A DNA stretch of 64,000 nucleotides from an uncultured Bacteroidales bacterium (GCA_902774185.1 CACYHE010000006.1:47305-111304), one strand, 5' to 3'. Counted from the first letter of the stretch, positions 6,755-16,486 are shown. Translations and numbers: made by a program. Notes: generated from the letters alone by a model not told the origin.

Positions 6755-9508
6755 ATGAAAAAGATTTTTACGTTATTATGTGCGGCGATGATGGTCGCAG
6801 CAGTGGAGGCGAAGGTCATTCTGACCGAGAGTTTTGAGCAAAGTGCAGGTACGCTGCATGCAGGTCTCAATACCGAAATGGGTTCGAACACCAGCGATTG
6901 GTGGACGTTCAGCGGAGGTACCGGTTCTACGCCTAAATTTATCGAAGTGGTAAACGGTTCGCTTTCCTATCCGGGTTATGCCACCGCAGGCAAGGGAAAC
7001 AAAGCGCATTTATGGTCCACAGACGCAGACGATTTGCGGCAATTTTCAAAAGAATACACGAGCGGAAAAGTATATCTGGCTGCAATCATCAATATAGATA
7101 CCCTCAGACAAGGTACGAGTCCGGACTATTTCTTAAGTTTTGGCGACGCGTCTGCCAGCAACCATTGTGCACGACTCTATGCTAAATCGGTGAAGGAAAG
7201 CGGGCAATATATTGGATTCCGCTTAGGTGTTGCTAAGAAAGATGAAAATAGCACATATATCCGTTACACGAGCGATGTACTCAGCGCCGAGACGAACTAC
7301 TTGGTGGTTATCGAGTACGAGTTTGTAGATGGCGACAATAATGATATCGTTCGTCTGTATGTCAACCCGACCAAGGCAACCACTCAACCGACTTTCGAGT
7401 GCGTACAAGATACGGTGAATAGTAACAGTACTTCTTGCGGTGCTAACACCAAGAAAGATGCTGCCAAACTGGCGTCGGTTAACTTGCGCCAAGGCACCAA
7501 CACGCCAAGAAACGTTTTTGTAGACGAGATCACAGTTGCCACCACCTGGGATGAGTTGTTTGCAGACGAAGGCGGAGACACACCGGGCGGAGGTGATCAG
7601 GACGAAGACGATGCTTTGGTGATCGACTCCGAGGACAACCTGATTGCGAACAGCAGTTTTGAGGAGTACAGCTGTAATGCTGTCTTCGGTTGCTCATTCG
7701 ATGATTGGAGCTTACCGCTGAACACGGCGAGTGCCAACTCGTCCGACAAACTGTTAGGCAGTACCTCGATTATGATGAACCCGACGATGGTTGCAACAAT
7801 CGACCAAGGCGTGCAGTTGACTGATGCCAGTTATGCGGCAGGCACTAAGTTCACCTTGACGCTCAACTATAAGATCATCACTATGCCGGAAGGCGGTGCG
7901 CTGAAAATGGATTGCTACTGGGAAGCCGCAGCAGGTGGTGACTCCGAGGCGATTGAGGCACACGATGCCGAAGTGCTACGGGGCGAACTGGCAAGCGGTA
8001 ACGCATGGAAGCATAAGGTAGTAACGACCACCAAGCCGGCCAAGTCCGCATACCTGCGTGTACGCGTGACCATCCCGAAGGGCGCTAAAGTGCTGTTCGA
8101 CGCTTGGTGTCTGCTCAAAGAGACTGCCGCTCCGGACGAGCCGTTCATTGAGGTATCGCCGGTTCAGCTATCGTCGGTAGAGACGACTCTGGGTAACACG
8201 GTGAACTTCCAGACCGTTCATATCCACCAAGGCAACCTGACGAGCAATACGACGTTCTACGTAGGCGGCAATGATAAAGGCCATTTCCAACTCTCGGCAA
8301 ACGAGTTAGCAGCCGACCAGAGCGATTTAGACCTTATTATAACATACGCACCTACGAGCGCAGGCACGCACACGGCATCGCTCATCTTCGATAATGCCAA
8401 CCACACGACGATTCTGCCGGATATGATCTCGCTTAAGGGAACCTGTACCGACCCGAGTGCAAAACCCGTGCTTACCGTCACGCCGAGTACCTTACCTGAT
8501 TTTGAGGTGCTGGAAGGCAAGCAGCAGAAGATGACCGTAACGCTGAGCAGCGTAAACTGCACGGATTACGTCTATGCACGCGTAGATCATATCAGTCCGG
8601 AGGAGCACGGTACGTTCACTATCGACGGTACGATGTTCAGCAAGAACAGCGAGGCAACGGTGACGATCACTTTCTCGCCGCTACAGGCCGGTACGTACCA
8701 ATCGAAGATCACCTTCTACTCGCAAGACGCAGAGAGCGTCGTGCTGACCGTAAACGGAAAGGGTATCGCGAAGACGCCTGAGACGATCGATTGGCAGACC
8801 GATTTTGTATGGGACGAGAGTAATCCGTTGACCTATATGGATGAACCGTTCGACAATATCAAGCATAACGAGACCTTGCTCTTGAGCGGTTGGCAGAACG
8901 TAGCAGCTGCCGAAGCTCGTCCTTGGTGGGGCTTTGACGAGTCGAAGACCACTCCGGCACGCGGTACCGGCAAGTACGCCAAGGCGACCGCTTACCAGTT
9001 CGGCAAGGATTCGACGGCGCTCTGGGACATGTGGCTCGTGACACCGGCACTCGACTACAAGAACGCCGAGAAAAAAGTGTTTGCATTCAATGTGATGGCA
9101 GAGTACCTGGCGGACGAAGGTAACAAACCGCAGTTGGGCATCTATTATATCGACGCGACAGGCGCTGAGCTGTTCGTGCAAGACCTCACGTCCAGTTTCG
9201 AACTGCCGTCCACCAGTGACGAGAACCTCGTTTGGTACTCCTACATCCTGGATCTCACGCCGTACGCTCAGACGATGGCAGATGTGTTCCATATGGCATT
9301 CCGCTACACCGGCCCGAACGGCAATGAAGGGGTTGTGACCTATTATATTGACAATGTCAGCTGGGGTAAGGAAGATCCTGTAGAGGGTATTGAAACGATT
9401 AGCGATGAGGGATTATCGATTAGCGGACGCAAGCTTCTCCGTAACGGCCAACTCCTCATCCTCCGTGACGGCAAGACCTATAACGTGCTGGGTACACGGG
9501 TTGAGTAA
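6755..9508 (+). CDS. secreted multi-domain surface protein with short T9SS-like tail
   Basis: 917 residues from the ATG at 6755; the upstream in-frame start at 6719 falls in the leader element. The signal peptide is MKKIFTLLCAAMMVAAVEAK. Residues ~18-265 are paralogous to the N-terminal domain of 3525-5936. A Gly/Asp linker (GGDTPGGGDQDEDD) is followed by a carbohydrate-binding-like beta domain (~290-455). Two Ig-like modules of the ASPM/Hydin type follow (AGTHTASLIFDNA; AGTYQSKITFYSQD, ~460-670), then a choice-of-anchor-J module (~690-880, LSGWQNVAAAEARPWWGFDE), and the tail LLRNGQLLILRDGKTYNVLG. It is probably displayed on or released from the cell surface. The linker before the tail again carries a small repeat (ATTAGCGAT words, 9398-9427). 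Confidence 0.85.
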   Translation: MKKIFTLLCAAMMVAAVEAKVILTESFEQSAGTLHAGLNTEMGSNTSDWWTFSGGTGSTPKFIEVVNGSLSYPGYATAGKGNKAHLWSTDADDLRQFSKEYTSGKVYLAAIINIDTLRQGTSPDYFLSFGDASASNHCARLYAKSVKESGQYIGFRLGVAKKDENSTYIRYTSDVLSAETNYLVVIEYEFVDGDNNDIVRLYVNPTKATTQPTFECVQDTVNSNSTSCGANTKKDAAKLASVNLRQGTNTPRNVFVDEITVATTWDELFADEGGDTPGGGDQDEDDALVIDSEDNLIANSSFEEYSCNAVFGCSFDDWSLPLNTASANSSDKLLGSTSIMMNPTMVATIDQGVQLTDASYAAGTKFTLTLNYKIITMPEGGALKMDCYWEAAAGGDSEAIEAHDAEVLRGELASGNAWKHKVVTTTKPAKSAYLRVRVTIPKGAKVLFDAWCLLKETAAPDEPFIEVSPVQLSSVETTLGNTVNFQTVHIHQGNLTSNTTFYVGGNDKGHFQLSANELAADQSDLDLIITYAPTSAGTHTASLIFDNANHTTILPDMISLKGTCTDPSAKPVLTVTPSTLPDFEVLEGKQQKMTVTLSSVNCTDYVYARVDHISPEEHGTFTIDGTMFSKNSEATVTITFSPLQAGTYQSKITFYSQDAESVVLTVNGKGIAKTPETIDWQTDFVWDESNPLTYMDEPFDNIKHNETLLLSGWQNVAAAEARPWWGFDESKTTPARGTGKYAKATAYQFGKDSTALWDMWLVTPALDYKNAEKKVFAFNVMAEYLADEGNKPQLGIYYIDATGAELFVQDLTSSFELPSTSDENLVWYSYILDLTPYAQTMADVFHMAFRYTGPNGNEGVVTYYIDNVSWGKEDPVEGIETISDEGLSISGRKLLRNGQLLILRDGKTYNVLGTRVE
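9398..9427 (+). repeat. in-frame GATTAGCG word repeat before secretion tail
   Basis: ACGATTAGCGATGAGG and ATCGATTAGCGG repeat and encode the linker ISDEGLSISG. This is the same position in the protein where other family members carry ACCAATGACAAAT or AAGTCGAAAGTC words. Confidence 0.5.
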
Positions 9509-9618
9509 ATAAATATAGATAAATACAACAAAGGATGTTGCAAATAGCGGATTAAGAGGTCAAAATGCAAAATAAAATGTACAAAACGTAATTTTTTAAG
9601 AAATTATATACATTTTGT

Positions 9619-9649
9619 TTGCATATATCAGAAAAAAGCACTACTTTTG
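9619..9649 (+). promoter_or_regulatory. promoter upstream of short terminated transcript and leader copy B
   Basis: TTGCATATATCA at 9619 and TACTTTTG at 9642-9649, register 23. Confidence 0.7.
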
Positions 9650-9654
9650 CAGCG

Positions 9655-9736
9655 ATTTTGATATTTACTTACTCACAGCATGTGAGGATTCGATTTCTTG
9701 GATCGGGTCTCGGCCCATCCAAGAATCGTTTTTTTT
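9655..9736 (+). ncRNA. short promoter-to-terminator transcript (sRNA or attenuator)
   Basis: About 80 nt separate the -7 box from a strong intrinsic terminator. CGATTTCTTGGAT (9691-9703) pairs with ATCCAAGAATCG (9717-9728) over 12 bp with one bulged T and an inner GG..CC, followed by a run of eight T. No ORF of useful size fits. It is either a small RNA, or an attenuator that decides whether transcription reaches leader copy B and the 1506-residue protein gene 520 nt further on. Confidence 0.55.
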
Positions 9737-9755
9737 TAAAATCTGATAGTAAAAA

Positions 9756-10118
9756 AACATAGATAAACACTGAATAATAATTTTATCACTACGTGATTAC
9801 GAATCTTTGTTCTGATAACTTATTTTTGAATACATTCAACATAACTTATCCGATCAAACATTCATCTCTTAAAGATACAAATTATTATTCTGCGATAAAC
9901 AAAGATAAATTTTTTCAAAGCATAGTGTAACTTTTTATACACTGATCCGCTATGAATTTTATCTATGTTTATTGCTTTTGAATGATTTTGACACGAAAGT
10001 GCGTGGATTAGAGCGATTGAGCAGATAGAAAAGCTTGTTTTCATAGATGATCAAGCGGTCTGAGACACAAGGAGCAAAGCTCTAAAATCATTTAAAAGGT
10101 TTTATCTTAATTTATATA
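9756..10118 (+). ncRNA. duplicated structured leader element, copy B
   Basis: Second copy of the element at 6374-6740. The helix corresponding to the 14-bp stem of copy A is CTGAATAATAATTT (~9768-9781) with AAATTATTATTCTG (~9878-9891). The inner base pairs are changed on both sides relative to copy A, so pairing is kept while sequence is not. The downstream ~220 nt (GATAAACAAAGATAAA, TTTATCTATGTTTATTGC, AATGATTTT..AAAATCATT, GCTTG..CAAGC) is almost the same as in copy A. The stretch 10119-10260 that follows holds two more small inverted repeats (TAGGC-ATT-GCCTA near 10160; TATATAC..GTATATA near 10200) and no gene. Confidence 0.6.
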
Positions 10119-10260
10119 CGAAAAGAAGGCGAAACGGGACAGGAACGGATCGATTACGTAGGCATTGCCTATGAATCACGTATCCTACCCACCTTATATA
10201 TACTTATAGTATATATCCCGTGATTTTGAAAATTGATAATTATTAAGTAGGTATTAGTAT

Positions 10261-13200
10261 ATGAAAAAATCTTTACTTTATTCATTTTTCATCACCGCTA
10301 TGCTTTGCATAGTTGGTATCAATAATGCGTGGGCTTTGGACTACAACTGCATAATTACTAACATTAGTATTGAGCAATCGGATGCTATCACGATTAATCG
10401 CTTCAAATTGACGATTAACCAGAGTGCAGTAGCTACCGCTTCAGGTAATACCGCATATACAAACAGCATTGAACTCTATCTCGACTCTGATGATCGTACA
10501 ATTGAGGGATCATATTCTTCAGCTAATGCTGCTACCAACAAAATTAACAAGGATTTAACTTCTTTTAATAATGGTAGTCGGGAAATTCGTACCAATGCGA
10601 CTTCTACTTTCGTCATAAACAAAGTTAGCGATGGTGTATATAAGATTAAACCATGTACTTTATGTCTTCAGAACACATCTACTCATTCTGGAACCTACAA
10701 CTATCGCTATGCATATGCCAACAAAACTAATGCAATATCCGGTACCACCACTGATTATCAATTTGAATTTACTCCGCAGTATGCTGTTGCGCCTACAAGT
10801 TTAAGTACTAGTTCTGTAGGTGCGACGACTGCAACAGTAAGCTGGACAAGTAGTGAGAGTGCATGGCAGTATGTTTGTTTGCCATCATCGACTACTTTAA
10901 CAGAAGAATTATGGACAAGTAATGCGGTTTCTACAAATACTAAATCGGTAAATCTTACAGGGCTGACACCTGCTACCAAATACAAATTCTATGTCATCTC
11001 TGATCGTGGTGCAAATGGTACGAGTGTTATCTCCTCGAAAGAATTCACGACCGAATGTGCTACTGTTTCTTCTTTCCCTTGGAATGAAGGTTTTGAAAGT
11101 GCAACTTCTGCTGAATTACCCTTATGCTGGCAGAAAATCACAGCAGGTACAGCTAATGTAATGGCAAGTTCTTCGTACCAAAAATCGGGAAGTAATTCTG
11201 TTTGTTTAGTAGGAGGCGGTAGTTCTACAGATGTTATTGCTGTACTCCCTGAATTTACAACAAACATTAGCAATCTTGCTATTTCCTTCTGGTACAAAAC
11301 TCCTGTTGATGATGAATTTTACGATTATGGAGACACTAAAGTCGGATATGTTACCAACACAAGCAGTGCATCGAGTTTCGTTGCAACGAGCGGCAATTTA
11401 ACACAGACTGAAAGTTTCGACGAAGTAGAGAACATTTCGTTTGACGGAGCTCCTTCAGGTGCACGTATGGCTATACGCTTTACCGGAGGTGTTTCCAATG
11501 GTCGTGTATACATCGATGACATCACTGTTACCGAGAAACCGACTTGCAACAAGCCGACAGGAGTTGCAGTAACAGCAGACAGCGAGACGGCTGAAGGCGC
11601 AACAATTACTTGGAACGCGAATAGCATGAGCGCGTGGGTAATGCAGGTTTCGGAAGGCGACGCTGCAAGTTGGGGCGACGATATCAATGTGGCTACCAAC
11701 TCCAAAGTGCTGACCGGCTTGAAGGCACATACCTTATATTATGTTCGCGTAAAAGCAACTTGCGGCGTGTATGGAGATAGTGAGTGGAGCGATAATGCTT
11801 CCTTCACCACCCTCTGCGGTACGGTTAGCGTAAGCGCTTCTTCCTCTTGGAACAACGATTTCGAGGGTCTGGGCGATCATGTTATCCCTGAATGTTGGGA
11901 CAACTCCGCTTCCACAACGACCTCTTCATGGGGCAGCGGCTATATCTGGGGTACGTATGAGCGTAGCAGCAATAAGTCGCTGGCTATGGACAACGCCGTT
12001 TGCGATAACGGTACCTCTCTTATCAACACGCCGGATATCGCTATTCCGGATGACGGTAGAGAGTATGAGTTGACCTTCGACTACTCGAACATGGCAATCG
12101 CCGGTAATAATCTATATGTAAAAATCTCCGCAAACGGCGGTGCATTCGTAGAAAAGGGTGTATATTACCCCTCCGGCAATGTGTCTTCCTATCCGGGCGA
12201 GTTTGTACCCGCTACCATCAGCCTTGCCGACTACAGCGGTCAAACCATCAAGATTCAGTTCTTCGCGAACCCCACAAGCGGTACTGCTTCCACCGGAGGT
12301 GCGATGTTCATCGACAACGTCAGCGTACACAAAGCGACAACTTGCTTCCAACCGACCGCATTAGCAGCATCTAACTTGACCGCTAACAGCGCTCACATGA
12401 CTTGGACTGCCGGTGGTAGCGAGACCGCTTGGCGTCTCCAGTACCGCACAGATGGCGGTTCATGGAGCGCAGAGCAAGCGGTAAGCACAACTCCGGCATT
12501 TGACATTGAGAGCCTCAGCGCAAACACGGAGTACTTTGTACGCATAAAAGCATACTGCGGTGTAGAAGACCAGAGCGAATGGAGCGAAGTTGCTTCCTTT
12601 ACTACCCTCTGCGCAGCAGAAAGCATGCCGTTCAGCGAGTCGTTCAGCAGTGCATCGGCTCTGCCCTCTTGCTGGGAAGCAACTCCTGCTTCGGGTACCT
12701 ACAAATGGGGCGCATATGAGAACAGCGGTGCGTATAGTGTACAACTTCGTACCGGTTCGAGCGGTAGCGCTGAACTGCGTATGCCGCCTGTTGCGTTGAG
12801 CGAGGACGCTATCTTGCGCTTCGAGTGGAAGAACGTCAACGGTGCGTCCGTAAACATCTATGTTTCCACGGACGGCGGTTCAAGCAGAACCATGATTCCG
12901 ACCGACCTGTCCGGTATTCATGCCGATTGGGCAACGAAAGTCTTTGACCTCTCCGCTTACACCGGCGAGACAGCATTGATCTACTTCGTAGCCAACTTCT
13001 CGACCGCTAACCAATACGCATACTTGGACGACGTGGAAGTAGTAGCCCGTCCGTGCGAGATGATTCTCAATATCGCCGCAGCTCCGATCACCGGTGGCGG
13101 TACCCTCTCTTGGAGCGGTAACGTGAAGAAAATCCGTTATAAGAAAGGCTCGGACGAATGGAGTTATGCAACTCCTGCTAACAACGCCGGTCCGCACACG

Positions 13201-14781
13201 TTGAGCGGTTTGACACCTGCCACCTCGTATCAGTTCTGCTTACTGCCGACTTGTTTGGGTGAGGAAGAGTCGAATTGGACCACACCGGTATTCTTCACCA
13301 CCAAAGCAACTGAACTCATCCCCTATAGCAATGATTTCGAAGCAGAGACGCCGGGTGAAGTACCGTTTAACTGGAGCCGTATCTCCGCTTCGGAATACCC
13401 GCAGGTAAGCCACGATTCCTATGCCTACAGAGATGGTGGCAGCTTCGGTGACCAAGGCAACAGCGTGAAGTTCTACGGTGTTAATGACCAGATCTTAGTA
13501 TTCCCCGAGTTTGATGCAAATCTTGGCGACTTGATTGTTTCCTTCCACTACCGTAACCGCGACTGTACCATGCAGTTGGGTTATATAGAAGAAGACGGTA
13601 CAACCTTCGTAGCTCTTGAGACATTGTCTAACCAAACCGGTTACGGTGAGTACCCGTTCGAGAAAGACCTCTACGGCATCAGCAGCGATGCAGCGAACCT
13701 CGCTATCCGTTACTCCAATGCCGGTGGTACGGCTCAAGCTTGGGTGGATAATGTGGAAGTAAAAGAGGCTACTTGTGGTCAACCGACCGACTTGGCGTTT
13801 GATAATGTTACGGCAAACTCCGTACACATTAGTTGGTCGGCTTCGGCTCGTGGTACTGAGTCTAACTATCAGTATATCCGTCAAGTATGGAGCGAAGACG
13901 ATCCTAACTGGGCAAGCGCTACCTTGATCGGAAGCGATGTGACAGAACTGAACATTACCGGTTTGAACGCCAACACCAGATATGAGTTCTATCTGCGCTC
14001 CTACTGCGGTGTAAGCGACCAGAGCACACCGGTGAAAGTAGAGTTCACTACGCTGATGAAGGACGAAGTATTCGAAGACCTGCCTACTGCAACGGACAAC
14101 GAGAGCCGTCTGGCGGCCTTGGCAGGACAAACGATTAACATGACTATCAAGCGTCCGTTGTTGCTCAACGGTGATTACTGCACACTCTGCTTGCCATTCG
14201 ACCTGAGTGCTTCAGAAATAGCAAATCCCGAGTGCCCGCTGCACGGCTTCGTCATTAAAGAGTTTGAGATGTCACAAGCAGCTTCGGGTGCAGTGAACAT
14301 CTACCTGAATCAGGTAACCTCTATTGAGGCGGGTAAGGCATACTTCGTACGCTACGCCGGAGAGCCTTCTGAAGATCGACTGACACCGATGACTTTCCGT
14401 AGCGTAGAGATCGTACTTAGCACACCGCTGGACGAAGAGTTGACCGATGATTGCACACCGCATGGCGTCTTCAACCCGTACGCTTTGGTTGCTAACGATG
14501 TGACTACACTCTTCCTCTCATCGAACAACACGCTTTATTACCCAAGTGCGAACGGTACGATGAACGGTTTCCGTGCCTACATCAAGGTAGGCGACGCACT
14601 CAGTGCTCCTATCCGTCGCGGCGCTCCGATCCGTATCGTGGAGAAAGAGAATACGACTACAAGCTTGGATCAACTCACCAATGACAAATCACCAATGACA
14701 AATAAAGTCCTCCGTGACGGACAGATCATCATCATTCGTGACGGCAAAGAATACAATATAATGGGTATTATGGTGAAATGA
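10261..14781 (+). CDS. large secreted FN3 / choice-of-anchor-J repeat protein
   Basis: 1506 residues with a signal peptide (ends near NNAWA). Residues ~26-170 form a beta domain marked by YLDSDDRTIEGSY, shared with 14969-16462 (VLNSDDRTLEGVY). FN3 and choice-of-anchor-J modules then alternate. FN3 modules start near residues 178, 430, 695, 935 and 1175 (ATTATVSWTSSESAWQYVCL; GATITWNANSMSAWVMQVSE; SAHMTWTAGGSETAWRLQYR). Anchor-J modules carry FPWNEGFESA, NNDFEGLGDHVIPECWD, FSESFSSASALPSCW and YSNDFEAETPGEVPFNW. A last beta domain (~1290-1465) precedes the linker LTNDKSPMTNK and the tail VLRDGQIIIIRDGKEYNIMG. The gene is preceded by leader copy B and followed by a peptide gene at 14815. The likely role is surface adhesion or glycan binding. 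Confidence 0.88.
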   Translation: MKKSLLYSFFITAMLCIVGINNAWALDYNCIITNISIEQSDAITINRFKLTINQSAVATASGNTAYTNSIELYLDSDDRTIEGSYSSANAATNKINKDLTSFNNGSREIRTNATSTFVINKVSDGVYKIKPCTLCLQNTSTHSGTYNYRYAYANKTNAISGTTTDYQFEFTPQYAVAPTSLSTSSVGATTATVSWTSSESAWQYVCLPSSTTLTEELWTSNAVSTNTKSVNLTGLTPATKYKFYVISDRGANGTSVISSKEFTTECATVSSFPWNEGFESATSAELPLCWQKITAGTANVMASSSYQKSGSNSVCLVGGGSSTDVIAVLPEFTTNISNLAISFWYKTPVDDEFYDYGDTKVGYVTNTSSASSFVATSGNLTQTESFDEVENISFDGAPSGARMAIRFTGGVSNGRVYIDDITVTEKPTCNKPTGVAVTADSETAEGATITWNANSMSAWVMQVSEGDAASWGDDINVATNSKVLTGLKAHTLYYVRVKATCGVYGDSEWSDNASFTTLCGTVSVSASSSWNNDFEGLGDHVIPECWDNSASTTTSSWGSGYIWGTYERSSNKSLAMDNAVCDNGTSLINTPDIAIPDDGREYELTFDYSNMAIAGNNLYVKISANGGAFVEKGVYYPSGNVSSYPGEFVPATISLADYSGQTIKIQFFANPTSGTASTGGAMFIDNVSVHKATTCFQPTALAASNLTANSAHMTWTAGGSETAWRLQYRTDGGSWSAEQAVSTTPAFDIESLSANTEYFVRIKAYCGVEDQSEWSEVASFTTLCAAESMPFSESFSSASALPSCWEATPASGTYKWGAYENSGAYSVQLRTGSSGSAELRMPPVALSEDAILRFEWKNVNGASVNIYVSTDGGSSRTMIPTDLSGIHADWATKVFDLSAYTGETALIYFVANFSTANQYAYLDDVEVVARPCEMILNIAAAPITGGGTLSWSGNVKKIRYKKGSDEWSYATPANNAGPHTLSGLTPATSYQFCLLPTCLGEEESNWTTPVFFTTKATELIPYSNDFEAETPGEVPFNWSRISASEYPQVSHDSYAYRDGGSFGDQGNSVKFYGVNDQILVFPEFDANLGDLIVSFHYRNRDCTMQLGYIEEDGTTFVALETLSNQTGYGEYPFEKDLYGISSDAANLAIRYSNAGGTAQAWVDNVEVKEATCGQPTDLAFDNVTANSVHISWSASARGTESNYQYIRQVWSEDDPNWASATLIGSDVTELNITGLNANTRYEFYLRSYCGVSDQSTPVKVEFTTLMKDEVFEDLPTATDNESRLAALAGQTINMTIKRPLLLNGDYCTLCLPFDLSASEIANPECPLHGFVIKEFEMSQAASGAVNIYLNQVTSIEAGKAYFVRYAGEPSEDRLTPMTFRSVEIVLSTPLDEELTDDCTPHGVFNPYALVANDVTTLFLSSNNTLYYPSANGTMNGFRAYIKVGDALSAPIRRGAPIRIVEKENTTTSLDQLTNDKSPMTNKVLRDGQIIIIRDGKEYNIMGIMVK
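14671..14706 (+). repeat. in-frame ACCAATGACAAAT tandem repeat
   Basis: CTCACCAATGACAAATC and ACCAATGACAAATAA encode LTNDKSPMTNK in front of the secretion tail. The DNA is nearly identical to 16349-16385. Confidence 0.75.
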
Positions 14782-14814
14782 TGCATATGATGGAATGATT
14801 TAATGGTTTTGATT

Positions 14815-14943
14815 ATGAAAAAGAACTATATACAGCCTCAAACGATGGCACAGTTTTTGCAAGGAATGCATGTGATTTGCGGTAGTAATCCGGATCTTAT
14901 TTCAGGAGGCCCCGGAGACCCGAACGATAAGGAAGTATTCTGA
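14815..14943 (+). CDS. small Bacteroidales peptide with ICGS motif (42 aa)
   Basis: ATG at 14815, TGA at 14941. The product begins MKKNYIQPQTMAQFLQGMHV and continues with ICGSNPDL and a GGPGDPND tail, the same plan as the 45-residue product of 3334-3471. It lies 33 nt after the stop of the 1506-residue secreted protein and 25 nt before the next secreted protein, so it is probably co-transcribed with both. It lacks a classical signal peptide. Function unknown. Confidence 0.65.
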   Translation: MKKNYIQPQTMAQFLQGMHVICGSNPDLISGGPGDPNDKEVF

Positions 14944-14968
14944 TGGACTGATTTAAATGATGATACAT

Positions 14969-16462
14969 ATGAAAAAGATCTTTTTAGCTGTCGCACTATG
15001 TGCGATGACGTTAGTTGCAAATGCAGCAACTTACAATTATCTGTGTGCGATCACAGAGTTGACAATTGATACCCTGCAGAGTAACACAAAAAACCAGTTT
15101 ACGCTGAACTGGACGCAGAAATGCAAGAACACGGCAGAGTACAGTACCAAACCGAATACCACCTATACCACAACGGTGAAGTTGGTTCTCAATTCCGATG
15201 ACCGTACCCTCGAAGGAGTCTATACCACCGAAGGGGCAAGTGCTACCAGCAGTAGTGCTAACGTCAACGACCAGACGATTAACCTCGTGACCTCGGAGTT
15301 ATACTACGGTTCTACCCGTCGTCTGCTTCGTACGGACTCTATCTCCACCTTCACCATTATCAAGTTGGATGACACCCATTACGGCATCAGTATCGGTCGC
15401 CTGTGTTTCACAGCCGCCGCACTGGCTGACCGCAACAAGAACACCTATAACTACAATTTATGCTACGCGGAGGAAGATATCCTTACCCAAGGCATCGAAC
15501 CTACGCCCTACATCTTCGGTTATACCGGTGAGTATGAGGAGGCCGTTTATAACTACGACATGACCGTTAATGGTATCAGTGTAGTTCGCGACGACAGCGA
15601 ATATGACGCTATCCGCTATTTCCTGACGCTTAGTTGCGTAGGTAAGAACCGCGAAAACAACATCGAGCGTAATTACGAAGTACAGTTGGCCATTTACCCC
15701 ACTTCGGAGTCCATCGTGGGTACGTTTGCCACGCAAGGCGGTAACCTGCTCTATTCGTCCAACAGCTACGTCAAGGACCTCAAGATTAACAAGACCCGTT
15801 ACCTTGCCAATGACTCGATCAGCAGTATTCAGATCAAGTCAAAGGGCGTGAACCAATATAGTTTCTATGGCGGTACGCTTATCTGTACAGATATTGATGC
15901 CAACTACATGGCTATTTATGGCAAAAAACGCGTAGAAGCTGTGCATTATTACCACTTCAGCGATAATGACGGTCAGGGGATCCCCTTCGGTTACAACGAA
16001 ACAAGCACAGAGATTGAGTTAACGGCAAATAACATCGCTATCGAGAGCACTATTAACGGACTTGAACTCACGCTCCAGACTACCGATGTCAATAACGTCG
16101 CTTATACGGTTTATCTGATTTTGGACAGCGAATCGCTTGCCGGCACGTTTACCTACACCAGCGGTTTGAGCGCTTGGTCCAAAGTGGAGCGTGGTACCAT
16201 CAGCAGTTCGTACGTCGCAAGCGGCGCGACCGTCACCATCAACGCGAAGGGTAACAACGCTTACACGATCTCCGGTAGTTTGCTTTGCGAGAACGGCAAT
16301 ACGTATATCCTCAAGGCGTACGATTTTAACAACGGAACTGTCGGAATTGATCAAATCACCAATGACAAATCACCAATGACAAATAAGGTCATCCGTGACG
16401 GACAGTTGATTATCATCAATGACGGTAAGATCTTCAACGCTCAAGGTGCACAGCTTCAATAA
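14969..16462 (+). CDS. secreted beta-repeat protein with short T9SS-like tail
   Basis: 497 residues from the ATG at 14969 (MKKIFLAVALCAMTLVANAA signal peptide). An in-frame ATG 12 nt upstream is less likely because the signal peptide starts cleanly at MKKIF. The protein is built of about three copies of a ~140-residue beta domain (residues ~20-175, 180-325, 330-470) marked by LNSDDRTLEGVYTT, YPTSESIVGTFATQGG and LDSESLAGTFTYTSG. The domain also occurs once in 10261-14781 and about four times in 16559-18472. The C-terminus is the repeat-encoded linker ITNDKSPMTNK and the tail VIRDGQLIIINDGKIFNAQG. I do not recognise the domain; a secreted structural or binding role is inferred. Confidence 0.8.
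   Translation: MKKIFLAVALCAMTLVANAATYNYLCAITELTIDTLQSNTKNQFTLNWTQKCKNTAEYSTKPNTTYTTTVKLVLNSDDRTLEGVYTTEGASATSSSANVNDQTINLVTSELYYGSTRRLLRTDSISTFTIIKLDDTHYGISIGRLCFTAAALADRNKNTYNYNLCYAEEDILTQGIEPTPYIFGYTGEYEEAVYNYDMTVNGISVVRDDSEYDAIRYFLTLSCVGKNRENNIERNYEVQLAIYPTSESIVGTFATQGGNLLYSSNSYVKDLKINKTRYLANDSISSIQIKSKGVNQYSFYGGTLICTDIDANYMAIYGKKRVEAVHYYHFSDNDGQGIPFGYNETSTEIELTANNIAIESTINGLELTLQTTDVNNVAYTVYLILDSESLAGTFTYTSGLSAWSKVERGTISSSYVASGATVTINAKGNNAYTISGSLLCENGNTYILKAYDFNNGTVGIDQITNDKSPMTNKVIRDGQLIIINDGKIFNAQGAQLQ
16349..16385 (+). repeat. in-frame ACCAATGACAAAT tandem repeat
   Basis: Two consecutive copies of ATCACCAATGACAA-type words encode ITNDKSPMTNK just before the tail of the 14969-16462 product. 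Confidence 0.75.
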
Positions 16463-16486
16463 GCCGTTTTTGAACATAAAAAGAAA

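Noticed and set aside
6374-10118. Group II intron or insertion sequence
   Set aside because: No domain V-like hairpin, reverse transcriptase or transposase ORF is present in either copy; only weak terminal inverted repeats support a mobile origin.
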